Positions 6,982-13,658 of a DNA stretch of 17,398 nucleotides are shown here, one piece after another; position 1 is the first letter of the stretch, and each line of letters starts with the position of its first letter. Position numbers and translations under genes: made by a program. The stretch lies in contig CAAGHV010000149.1 of the NCBI GenBank assembly GCA_900769785.1, forward strand, positions 1 through 17,398. The letters are read 5' to 3'. Below the pieces are notes generated by a model. That model was not told where the DNA came from. It worked only from the letters and a program-made list of their open reading frames with translations, and did not search any database. The DNA is from Bacteroidales bacterium (GTDB lineage Bacteria > Bacteroidota > Bacteroidia > Bacteroidales > P3).

Positions 6982-7320
6982 ATGTATAATTCAACACAAG
7001 AATCAAAAAGCGGAAAAACATCTATAACAATAGTAGGTGTAATTAGATATTCGGCAATAAAACCTATTCAGAAATCAGGAATTCCTTATAACGAAGGGCG
7101 ACTGATGGTAGATGTGTCGGGCGATCCGAACTTTAGCGGTTTTGGCGAGATAGCTATAACGGTGGAGAAAAACAATCTGAAATTTGTAGGCATGGTTGGT
7201 GAGAAAATTGAAGCAAAGGTGTATAACAGAACATACACTCTCAAAAACAAAGCCACAGGTAGTGTCAAGGATTTCTGCAACGAAATGCGTGCCATAAATA
7301 TTCGGCATTTGCCCAAGTAA
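6982..7320 (+). CDS. Small conserved-looking protein of unknown function
   Basis: I do not recognise this 112-residue protein. It has no signal peptide or membrane segment and is therefore probably cytosolic. Residues 14-85 alternate hydrophobic and polar residues in several strands (SITIVGVIRY, GRLMVDVSG, GEIAITVEKNNLKFVGMVGEKIEAKVYNRTY), separated by Gly-rich turns. This suggests a small beta barrel or OB-like fold. It ends in a probable helix, VKDFCNEMRAINIRH. It is the first gene after a strong promoter and is followed 102 bases later by an HU-family gene with no promoter of its own visible, so the two are probably co-transcribed. A nucleic-acid-binding role would suit the context and the fold guess, but it is only inference. 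Confidence 0.65.
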   Translation: MYNSTQESKSGKTSITIVGVIRYSAIKPIQKSGIPYNEGRLMVDVSGDPNFSGFGEIAITVEKNNLKFVGMVGEKIEAKVYNRTYTLKNKATGSVKDFCNEMRAINIRHLPK

Positions 7321-7422
7321 TATAGATGGAAGCAAAGTAGTAAAGAAAGGAAATAAGCGACAGGCTCGCCGCTATATTAAATAGAGACCGTACTATAACT
7401 TCCCTAAAAAATAAGAATAATC

Positions 7423-8028
7423 ATGGGAAAAATAATGCTTAAAGCCCAAGAGCAAAACATGTTTAATGTGGGCGGAACACAAACAAAAACCAAAGGTTAT
7501 GTATTAAGACCATTGCGCTACAGCACTATGCGTAGCAAAGATATAGTGGAGCAATGCGTCAGAACCTCGATGGTGCCAAAGGCATACGTCAATGCCACTA
7601 TGACAGCACTGTCCGATTGTATAATCAACCACCTCTTCAACGGACATAGTGTGGAGTTTCCCAACCTGGGTATCTTTTACCTTACGTGCGAGAGCACCTC
7701 TACCACCGAGAGCGAAGAGGCCGGCTTGCAACAGTTTGCCGATTTCAGGATTCGTTTTCGTCCATGCAAGGAACTGAAAATTGAACTGCAAAAGGTGGAA
7801 TGCGAACTGGATGGCGTATATGAGGTGGTTGGCGAACGAGTGCTGGAACGCGACGCCGATGGCAAACCCATACGCACCGAAAAGATTTATAGCAAAGTGC
7901 GTGGTGGCGAAGATGAGCTGCTAACCGACGACGACACCGATACCGACACCGATGGTGGCAGCACCACCGAGCCGGAAAGCGGTGGCAACAACTCCTCTCC
8001 AGGTGGCGGTGGCGACCTAGAGGGATAA
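7423..8028 (+). CDS. HU-family DNA-binding protein (HU-HIG type) with acidic Gly-rich tail
   Basis: The 201-residue protein has an HU/IHF-like fold at about residues 25-125: paired helices around SKDIVEQCVRTSMVPKAYVNATMTALSDCIINHLFNG, then the HU turn HSVEFPNLGIFYL (75-87), a degenerate DNA-binding arm, and RIRFRPCKELKIEL (109-122). This form with an N-terminal extension is common in Bacteroidota (the HU-HIG group). Residues 163-201 form a low-complexity tail of Asp-Thr repeats (DDDTDTDTDGG) and glycines, expected to be disordered. Such proteins bind DNA in a non-specific, architectural way; many lie in accessory regions. The second Met (residue 5) is an alternative start. The gene ends before a strong terminator at 8055-8084. 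Confidence 0.88.
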   Translation: MGKIMLKAQEQNMFNVGGTQTKTKGYVLRPLRYSTMRSKDIVEQCVRTSMVPKAYVNATMTALSDCIINHLFNGHSVEFPNLGIFYLTCESTSTTESEEAGLQQFADFRIRFRPCKELKIELQKVECELDGVYEVVGERVLERDADGKPIRTEKIYSKVRGGEDELLTDDDTDTDTDGGSTTEPESGGNNSSPGGGGDLEG

Positions 8029-8054
8029 GCTACAGCACGGGCTAAAAACATAAG

Positions 8055-8084
8055 AAAGGTGGCAGAGCATTCTGCCACCTTTTT
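8055..8084. terminator. Bidirectional terminator after HU gene
   Basis: A 12-bp stem, AAAGGTGGCAGA (8055-8066) with TCTGCCACCTTT (8071-8082), has a 4-base loop and a T run. It lies 26 bases past the HU stop and can also stop the convergent TPR gene. Confidence 0.9.
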
Positions 8085-8135
8085 ACTTCTCTTTCCCCAA
8101 AAAAACTCTCTACATTATTCCTTCCTACATCACCA

Positions 8136-8660
8136 TTATTGTGCCATATTTTTCTCCATTATCATCTTTATAATCTCCTCGTCGGAAAGGGATAGATTTT
8201 GGATGATAATGCGAGTATGGGCAGCCAATGGGTGGTTGGGGTATTGTATCAAAAATAGTTCATAGGCTTCTTTGGCCTTATTGATATCGGCTAGAACAGT
8301 TTCATATACATAGCCTCTCATAAAGTAGCAGTCGGCTAGTTTATCGTAGTCGGGATAGTCTTTAACCACACGGTCGAGGTATTTTATTGCTATATCACCC
8401 CTCTTGATGTTCATAGCCACATCGGCGGCTTTCATTAGGTACATGGGTGCCAGAGTATCGGTTGGATAGTCGTTTGCAAAACCTACGTACATCTTCACCA
8501 ATGTTTCGCCGGTTGGAATATCCACCTTGGAGGTGGCAAAATCTATAGTACCCTCGTAGCTTAGTATCTCGCCAAGGGCTTTGTTGCGTTGCGAAGTGCA
8601 ATTGGCACACATTATCAGTACTGCCATGGCCAATAGCGGAAGTATCATATTTCTCTTCAT
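8136..8660 (-). CDS. TPR-repeat lipoprotein
   Basis: The 174-residue protein starts with KR and a hydrophobic stretch ending MCANC. Cys21 (followed by TSQ) is the likely lipidated residue, though Cys18 is close. The mature part is helical with TPR spacing: LVKMYVGFANDYPTDTLAPMYLMKAADVAMNI, GDIAIKYLDRVVKDYPDYDKLADCYFMRGYVYE, and INKAKEAYELFLIQYPNHPLAAHTRIIIQNL, about three repeats as in BamD- or CpoB-like envelope proteins. It is the third gene after ruvX and def, 37 bases after def, and is probably co-transcribed. I recall this ruvX-def-TPR order in Bacteroidales, often followed by thrS. Here the next gene is the convergent HU gene instead. The partner of the TPR domain is unknown. Confidence 0.82.
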   Translation of the reverse strand: MKRNMILPLLAMAVLIMCANCTSQRNKALGEILSYEGTIDFATSKVDIPTGETLVKMYVGFANDYPTDTLAPMYLMKAADVAMNIKRGDIAIKYLDRVVKDYPDYDKLADCYFMRGYVYETVLADINKAKEAYELFLIQYPNHPLAAHTRIIIQNLSLSDEEIIKMIMEKNMAQ

Positions 8661-8697
8661 CGTTGCGTAATATCTATAATGTAGGTTACACAGTATT

Positions 8698-9267
8698 TTA
8701 TTTCTTACGCGAAGCGTATTTCATACGGTAGCGTGTGGCTACTTTGCCGGCCATCACGTCGCTAAGTTTTCGTTTGAGCAAAGTTTTTCGTATGCCACTC
8801 AACCTATCGATAAACACCTTTCCGTTTAGGTGATCTATCTCGTGCTGTGCTATACGTGCAAGCATACCGGTAAGTTCTTCTTCGTGTTCAACAAAGTCTC
8901 TGTCGTAATAGCGAACCACCACAGTGTCGGGTCTAAGCACATCTTCGTTTATCTGTGGCACCGAAAGACAGCCTTCGTTGAAATATACCTTTTCGCCTTT
9001 TTCCTCTATTATCTCGGGGTTTATCATCACACGCTCCACCGGTTTGTCGGCCCATGTATCGGTGGCTTCATCGTATGGGCGGTATCCGATAGTAAGCAAC
9101 TGTATAGACAAATCTATCTGTGGTGCTGCCAGTCCTACACCGTCGGCGTGGTACATGGTTTCAAACATATTATCGATAAGTTCCTGAAGGTTGGGATAAT
9201 CTTTATCAATAGGCTCGGCTATTTTTTTCAATACAGGGCATCCATACCCTACTATGTTAAGTATCAT
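8698..9267 (-). CDS. def: Peptide deformylase
   Basis: Removes the N-formyl group from the starting methionine of new proteins, using Fe(II) or another metal; cytosolic and normally essential. All three motifs of the family are intact in this 189-residue protein: GVGLAAPQ at 43-50, EGCLSVP at 98-104 with the metal ligand Cys100, and QHEIDHLNG at 141-149 with metal ligands His142 and His146 and the catalytic Glu143. Length and the C-terminal tail fit the bacterial type. It starts 24 bases after ruvX ends, on the same strand, with no promoter between them. It is therefore the second gene of the ruvX-def-TPR operon. Confidence 0.97.
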   Translation of the reverse strand: MILNIVGYGCPVLKKIAEPIDKDYPNLQELIDNMFETMYHADGVGLAAPQIDLSIQLLTIGYRPYDEATDTWADKPVERVMINPEIIEEKGEKVYFNEGCLSVPQINEDVLRPDTVVVRYYDRDFVEHEEELTGMLARIAQHEIDHLNGKVFIDRLSGIRKTLLKRKLSDVMAGKVATRYRMKYASRKK

Positions 9268-9291
9268 AAGTCTTTGAGGTTTTATATCTTT

Positions 9292-9711
9292 TTATTTATG
9301 TAAGTTCGAATTCATATACGACTGCAGTATCAGTGTGGCACTAATAGCATCAATTGTTGCTTTGTTTTGGCGTTGTTTCTTCTTCATACCCGAATCTATC
9401 ATTGTTTGAAAGGCAATCTTTGAAGTAAAACGCTCGTCCTCTCGCTCCACTTTTATATTGGGGAAAGTTTTTTTGAGCAGGTCAACGAATGGTTCTATAT
9501 ACTTGGCAGACTCCGACGGGGTATTGTTCATCTGCTTTGGATTGCCCACAACAAAAGTTTCCACCACTTCGTGCGAACAATATTCCTTCAGAAAGTCGAT
9601 ACATTTTGGTGCGTCAACAGTGCCAAGCGAGGTCGCAATAATCTGTAATTCATCGCTTACTGCCAGTCCCACTCTTTTATGCCCATAATCTATTGCCAAT
9701 ATACGTCCCAT
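9292..9711 (-). CDS. ruvX: RuvX/YqgF-family Holliday junction resolvase, putative pre-16S rRNA nuclease
   Basis: The 139-residue product has the RNase H-like fold of the YqgF family. Visible: ILAIDYGHKRVGLAVSD at the N-terminus with the first metal-binding Asp8, FVVGNPKQMN at 53-62, REDERFTS at 90-97 with acidic Asp92/Glu93, and DAISATLILQSYM at 121-133 with Asp121. These fit the family's metal-binding acidic residues. Members have been assigned either Holliday junction resolution or 5' processing of pre-16S rRNA, so the role here is stated as putative. It is the first gene of the operon with def and the TPR lipoprotein; the promoter box is at 9738-9745. Confidence 0.95.
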   Translation of the reverse strand: MGRILAIDYGHKRVGLAVSDELQIIATSLGTVDAPKCIDFLKEYCSHEVVETFVVGNPKQMNNTPSESAKYIEPFVDLLKKTFPNIKVEREDERFTSKIAFQTMIDSGMKKKQRQNKATIDAISATLILQSYMNSNLHK

Positions 9712-9737
9712 AATTGTTATATATGTGTTTTGGTTTG

Positions 9738-9745
9738 CAAAGGTA
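9738..9745 (-). promoter_or_regulatory. -7 box of the ruvX-def-TPR operon
   Basis: TACCTTTG on the minus strand fits TAnnTTTG and lies 26 bases before the ruvX ATG. The upstream element is T-rich but lacks an exact TTG. Confidence 0.65.
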
Positions 9746-9897
9746 CGACTTTTTTCCGAAAAGATGATAGATACGGCGGATATTTAATTAGGAATAAGGC
9801 AAATTTGGAATAGATAAATAAGATATTTTACATCAAGTAAGCCAAAATTCCATACTGATATACAACAAAATAAAAGCAATATATAATATGTAACAAA

Positions 9898-9919
9898 AGC
9901 GTAACGATTTTTTTACGCT
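9898..9919. promoter_or_regulatory. Small hairpin upstream of the Na/Pi transporter
   Basis: AGCGTAA (9898-9904) pairs with TTACGCT (9913-9919) around an 8-base T-rich loop. It sits in the 290-base divergent gap between ruvX and the transporter, about 80 bases before the ATG. The T run is in the loop rather than after the stem, so this is not a terminator. It could be an operator. A GAATTTTG at 9940 region is the only -7-like box for the transporter and is imperfect. Confidence 0.3.
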
Positions 9920-10001
9920 GTTGCAATATTCATTTCGGAATTTTGCAATCGAAAAGAAATTTAGTAACGAATGAATTTAATAACAGTAAACACCAAAATG
10001 T

Positions 10002-11678
10002 ATGAACATTGTAGTTAATTTACTTATTACGCTCGGCTCGCTAGGAATATTCCTATACGGAATGAAGCTTATGAGCGAAGCCTTACAGAAAATTGCAGGC
10101 AACAAGATGCGCAACATCTTATCACGCATGACGTCCAAACCCCTCAATGGTATTCTTACCGGTGCCCTTGTTACCACCGTTATCCAATCGTCGTCGGCAA
10201 CCACGGTGATGGTAGTAAGTTTTGTAAACGCAGGATTACTATCGTTGGCAGGCAGTATTGCCGTTATTATGGGTGCCAACATAGGCACTACAGCCACAGC
10301 ATGGATTATCTCGTTGCTGGGTTTGAAATTTTCGATGGCCGAATTGGCAATACCAATAGTAGCCTTTGCTATTCCCTTCATCTTCTCCAAACACAGCAAA
10401 CGCAAGTCGATAGGAGAATTTATCATCGGATTCTCATTGTTATTTATGGGCATTGAATTTATGAAGGAATCGATTCCCGATATCAACAACCACCCCGAAA
10501 TACTACAGTTTATCGCCCAATACTCTGATATGGGCTACGGCTCGATACTACTATTTGTGCTGATAGGAACCATACTTACCCTTATTGTCCAATCGTCGAG
10601 TGCCACTATGGCCATAACATTGCTTATGTGCAGCCAGGGATGGATAGGTTTTGAAGTGGGTGCTGCTATGGTATTGGGCGAAAATATAGGCACCACTATT
10701 ACTGCCAACATTGCTGCCACTGTGGCCAACAACACTGCCAAGAGGACAGCGCTGTCGCACCTTGTGTTCAACGTAATAGGCGTAATATGGATGCTTATAG
10801 TGTTCTACCCGTTCCTCAACCTTGTGGCATATATAACCGAAAGTGCCGAAGGCGTATCGCCGTTTGTATCAGCGGCAGCAATACCGGTTGCCCTATCACT
10901 GTTCCACTCCATGTTCAACATCATCAATACAACTGTATTGGCGTGGTTTATACCTCAAATAATAAAAATAGTTACTTCGATTATAAAGGTCAATCCTGAG
11001 GAGAACGAAAACTTCCGCCTACGATATATACCATCATCAATAGTGAACACCGGCGAACTTGATATCCAAACAGCCAAGAAAGAGATTGAGGTATTCTCCG
11101 AACGTATCATACGCATGTTTGGATTCTTGAAAGACTTGGACAACACCCCGAAGAGCGAGGAATACGAAAAACTGATGGGGCGGATAGCAAAATACGAGGA
11201 CATCACCGACAATATGGAGGTGGAGATAGCCAAATTCCTTACCAAGATATCGGAAGCTGAACTAAGCCTGAAAGGTTCTCAAAGGGTGAGCGCCATGCTG
11301 AAAATAATCGACAATATGGAAAGTATAGCCGACTCCATATACCAAATTTCCATACACAAGAACAACATCAGAGAGAACAAAATAGTACTCAACAAGAGCC
11401 TTACAGCCAACCTCGACACTATGTACAACATGGTAGCCAAGGCTTTGGAAGCCATGAACAACAACCTATGTGGCGAATACGACAAGGTAGATTTGGAAAC
11501 ATCGGCCGTGATAGAGAAGGAGATAAACCAATATCGCGACCAGTTGCGAGCCACCCACCTCGAAGCCATAAAAGCAGGAAGCTACAACTACCAGACCGGT
11601 ACGGCATACAGCGGAATGTACGCACTATATGAAAAGACAGCCGACTTCATCATCAATGTGTCGGAAGCAATAAAATAG
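10002..11678 (+). CDS. Na+/phosphate cotransporter with C-terminal PhoU-like domain
   Basis: The 558-residue inner-membrane protein belongs to the NptA/YjbB-type Na/Pi cotransporters (PF02690-type). The two inverted transport halves are plain: QSSSATT at 62-68 with GANIGTT at 91-97, and QSSSAT at 197-202 with GENIGTT at 226-232. These QSSS signatures are thought to form the sodium/phosphate site. About nine hydrophobic segments fill residues 5-325. From about 355 to the end is a soluble helical PhoU-like domain (EVFSERIIRMFGFLKDL, IAKYEDITDNMEVEIAKFL, MLKIIDNMESIADSIYQI), facing the cytosol and presumably regulatory. An ATG at 9998 is out of frame, so the start at 10002 is used. A strong terminator ends the gene. 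No pstSCAB or phoBR is nearby. Similar proteins in some species may export rather than import phosphate. Confidence 0.94.
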   Translation: MNIVVNLLITLGSLGIFLYGMKLMSEALQKIAGNKMRNILSRMTSKPLNGILTGALVTTVIQSSSATTVMVVSFVNAGLLSLAGSIAVIMGANIGTTATAWIISLLGLKFSMAELAIPIVAFAIPFIFSKHSKRKSIGEFIIGFSLLFMGIEFMKESIPDINNHPEILQFIAQYSDMGYGSILLFVLIGTILTLIVQSSSATMAITLLMCSQGWIGFEVGAAMVLGENIGTTITANIAATVANNTAKRTALSHLVFNVIGVIWMLIVFYPFLNLVAYITESAEGVSPFVSAAAIPVALSLFHSMFNIINTTVLAWFIPQIIKIVTSIIKVNPEENENFRLRYIPSSIVNTGELDIQTAKKEIEVFSERIIRMFGFLKDLDNTPKSEEYEKLMGRIAKYEDITDNMEVEIAKFLTKISEAELSLKGSQRVSAMLKIIDNMESIADSIYQISIHKNNIRENKIVLNKSLTANLDTMYNMVAKALEAMNNNLCGEYDKVDLETSAVIEKEINQYRDQLRATHLEAIKAGSYNYQTGTAYSGMYALYEKTADFIINVSEAIK

Positions 11679-11704
11679 TACCGCAATAGCAAAACTTATA
11701 CACA

Positions 11705-11761
11705 ACGGCTGCCAAACCACCATGGGACATACTCTGCAAAAGGTTTGGTGGCCGTTTTTTT
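11705..11761 (+). terminator. Rho-independent terminator after the transporter gene
   Basis: ACGGCTGCCAAACC (11705-11718) pairs with GGTTTGGTGGCCGT (11742-11755), a continuous 14-bp stem with two G-T wobbles, followed by seven T. The loop is 23 bases. The stop codon is 26 bases upstream. Confidence 0.85.
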
Positions 11762-11792
11762 GCTTCTATGTCGAAAAAAAGATGTATATTTG
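11760..11792 (+). promoter_or_regulatory. Promoter of the membrane methyltransferase gene
   Basis: TATATTTG (11785-11792) fits the -7 box, and a TTG at 11760-11762 lies 22 bases upstream, slightly longer than usual. The TTG is the end of the T run of the preceding terminator, so terminator and promoter overlap. Confidence 0.65.
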
Positions 11793-11863
11793 CAACCTTG
11801 TAGAGCTACCCAACTTGGGCACCATACATATATAACACGTTAGATAATAAAAATATAAGCAAG

Positions 11864-12652
11864 ATGGCACTAAAACAATCGTTAGAGAAAAACGGTCTCT
11901 TCCTCTTCCGCTACAGAGGCCAAATCCCAGTGATAATATTTCTTATGGGGCTTCCCTTTATATATTTCAGTTACTTCACAGACCGCTATAACCAGCTTCG
12001 AGAAATGGTGGGAGGCAGCACCGACTGCCTATTTGCCGTACTTGCCGTAGTGGGCATACTCGTGTCGGTGGCCGGAATGTGGGTACGTGCCTACACCATA
12101 GGTACCACTCCGCGCGGAACCAGCGGCCGCAACACCAAGGAACAAGTGGCCAATACACTAAACACTACCGGCATATACTCAGTAGTACGCCACCCACTGT
12201 ATTTGGGCAACTACCTTATGTGGGCCGGACTGCTGATATTCATCGGAAGCGTACCGCTGCTGATTATCGTAAGCCTACTATATTGGCTGTACTACGAACG
12301 TATTATGTTTGCCGAAGAATGTTTCCTCAAGAAGCAGTTTGGCCAAACCTTTATCGACTGGTCTATGACCATACCTCCGTTTTTGCCCAAGCTAAGGGGA
12401 TTTCAAAAGTCGAGCATACCATTTTCGTTCAAGGCGGTGCTTCGCAGGGAATATGCAGGCTTCTTTGCCATGGCGTTGTGCTATGTGCTGATGGACTATA
12501 TGCGGGCCTACGGCATTGCCACAGTCGATGGAATGGCGTTTCAGTGGCTACGTCCGTCGCTGTATGTGCTTGTGGCAGCAGGTGCCATCACCTTGGCACT
12601 ACGTAGCCTAAAGCACTACACCAAAGTACTTTCGGACAGCGAACGCGACTAA
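11864..12652 (+). CDS. ICMT/PEMT-type integral membrane methyltransferase
   Basis: The 262-residue protein has about six hydrophobic segments (near 21-38, 56-74, 115-127, 130-146, 197-213 and 231-248). Its core is the SAM-binding signature of the isoprenylcysteine/phospholipid methyltransferase group: GIYSVVRHPLYLGNYLMW at 103-120 with Arg109, His110, Pro111, Tyr113 and Gly115. The partner region is YYERIMFAEECFLKKQFGQTFIDW at 143-166, with Glu145 and Glu151/152. The family methylates carboxyl, amine or phosphate groups of membrane-embedded substrates. Leptospira LmtA, a lipid A 1-phosphate methyltransferase, is of this type. A lipid A or phospholipid substrate is therefore plausible in a Gram-negative, but the sequence alone does not decide it. 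The last 70 residues, with two further membrane segments, extend beyond the usual core. Confidence 0.85.
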   Translation: MALKQSLEKNGLFLFRYRGQIPVIIFLMGLPFIYFSYFTDRYNQLREMVGGSTDCLFAVLAVVGILVSVAGMWVRAYTIGTTPRGTSGRNTKEQVANTLNTTGIYSVVRHPLYLGNYLMWAGLLIFIGSVPLLIIVSLLYWLYYERIMFAEECFLKKQFGQTFIDWSMTIPPFLPKLRGFQKSSIPFSFKAVLRREYAGFFAMALCYVLMDYMRAYGIATVDGMAFQWLRPSLYVLVAAGAITLALRSLKHYTKVLSDSERD

Positions 12653-12759
12653 CCGCCGCTGCTTGGAATGAAAAAAAACTGCGGCAACGCAAAATAAAAA
12701 GCCGACTTTGGTGTTATAAATACCTGACAGAAGAATAAACAAACAACGTCTGACGAAAG

Positions 12760-13398
12760 ATGAAAAACCGAATGACAATAAAAATAATGGTGCTTATGGC
12801 CATTGTGGCATACGCCTCGGGGGCTGTTGCACAGTGGAAAGACCCACTTACGGCCATAAACACAGCCGATAGCAACAAGCGTGTTGATTATAATGTGGTG
12901 CTCAGCACCGGCGTGGTAGCCAACAGTATAGATGCTGCGGCCTACACTATGGTAGCCCCTTCGGTATCGTTTCGCCCATCAGAGAGGGTGCTGGTATCGG
13001 CCGGTTTCTCGTACCTAACGGATTGGAGTGACGTGGAGCTTGGCAAAACCGACGACGTGGACCTTGCCCCTCGCAAAACGCCTACACAGATGGGCAGTGC
13101 CTACGTACAGGCTTCGTATAGTCCCAACCCAAACTTGTGTATATCGGGCACAGCGTTTTATATAGGTGGCACAATGTCGCCCGTATTCTCGGGCTACTAC
13201 CGCCCACTGGAGATTAGCAGCTATGGTGCAGCCGCCGATGTGATGTTCAAAACCAAGCACAACACCACCATCAACCTGCATCTGTCGTTTATAAAGGACA
13301 ACAAAGACACACCTTTCCCATGGGGTGGATATGGCTACAACCCCTACTATCGTGGTGGACTATCGCCTATGATGACCCCCTACAACCCATTCTGGTAA
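12760..13398 (+). CDS. Exported protein of unknown function with Tyr/Gly/Pro-rich end
   Basis: I do not recognise the family. The 212-residue product starts with a Sec signal peptide: KNRMTIK, a hydrophobic core, and GAVA before Gln25 as the likely cleavage site. The mature part alternates polar and hydrophobic residues with frequent Ser, Tyr and Gly (VDYNVVLSTGVVANS, RVLVSAGFSYLTDWS, GSAYVQASYSPNPNLCISGTAFYIGG, INLHLSFIKD), which resembles a small outer-membrane beta barrel. Residues 187-212 are rich in Trp, Gly, Tyr, Pro and Phe, and the last residue is Trp, in keeping with the aromatic C-terminus that many outer-membrane proteins carry. It lies 107 bases after the methyltransferase gene. 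No consensus promoter is seen between them, so co-transcription is likely. An outer-membrane location is inference. Confidence 0.75.
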   Translation: MKNRMTIKIMVLMAIVAYASGAVAQWKDPLTAINTADSNKRVDYNVVLSTGVVANSIDAAAYTMVAPSVSFRPSERVLVSAGFSYLTDWSDVELGKTDDVDLAPRKTPTQMGSAYVQASYSPNPNLCISGTAFYIGGTMSPVFSGYYRPLEISSYGAAADVMFKTKHNTTINLHLSFIKDNKDTPFPWGGYGYNPYYRGGLSPMMTPYNPFW

Positions 13399-13419
13399 GA
13401 AACATTAATTGATTTTCCA

Positions 13420-13485
13420 ATATCTATCTAACGGTATGCCGACATCTATCCCACGGTGTGCCGTATTTTTTTTCGTACCCTGCCG
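13420..13485. repeat. 22-base tandem array C (TGCCG phased)
   Basis: TGCCG occurs at 13437, 13459 and 13481, each 22 bases apart. The first two units are alike over most of their length: ATCTATC, two variable bases, ACGGT, one variable base, TGCCG. The third shares only TGCCG and a T-rich middle. The second unit also forms ACGG-tgtg-CCGT followed by eight T, a weak terminator-like structure for the upstream exported protein gene. Confidence 0.6.
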
Positions 13486-13487
13486 GC

Positions 13488-13508
13488 GTGGTATTGCCGA
13501 TATACCAC
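13488..13508. repeat. Perfect 7-bp inverted repeat
   Basis: GTGGTAT (13488-13494) and ATACCAC (13502-13508) flank a 7-base loop, directly after array C and about 100 bases before the dsbD-family promoter box. It is a possible operator or small hairpin with no T run. Confidence 0.35.
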
Positions 13509-13605
13509 AACCAAAAATACGCGTCTGATACTACCCAAACACACGCCGAAAAGAAAAAACTTTCACTTTGAGAGAGAAAAACTCCCGTATGTAAAGTTTT
13601 TTGCG

Positions 13606-13613
13606 TACCTTTG
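13606..13613 (+). promoter_or_regulatory. -7 box of the dsbD-family gene
   Basis: TACCTTTG fits TAnnTTTG. It shows that translation cannot begin at the upstream TTG at 13611, which lies inside the box; the first ATG after it is at 13659. The -33 region is not a clear match. Confidence 0.7.
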
Positions 13614-13658
13614 CAACAAATTAGAAGATTAGGTCAAATACGTAAAAGACTAAACAAC

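Noticed and set aside
9898..9919. Terminator between ruvX and the transporter
   Set aside because: The T run is inside the hairpin loop and the flanking genes diverge, so nothing needs to end here.
13611..13658. Upstream TTG start adding 16 residues to the dsbD-family protein
   Set aside because: The TTG lies in the -7 box, and the ATG at 13659 gives a normal signal sequence.
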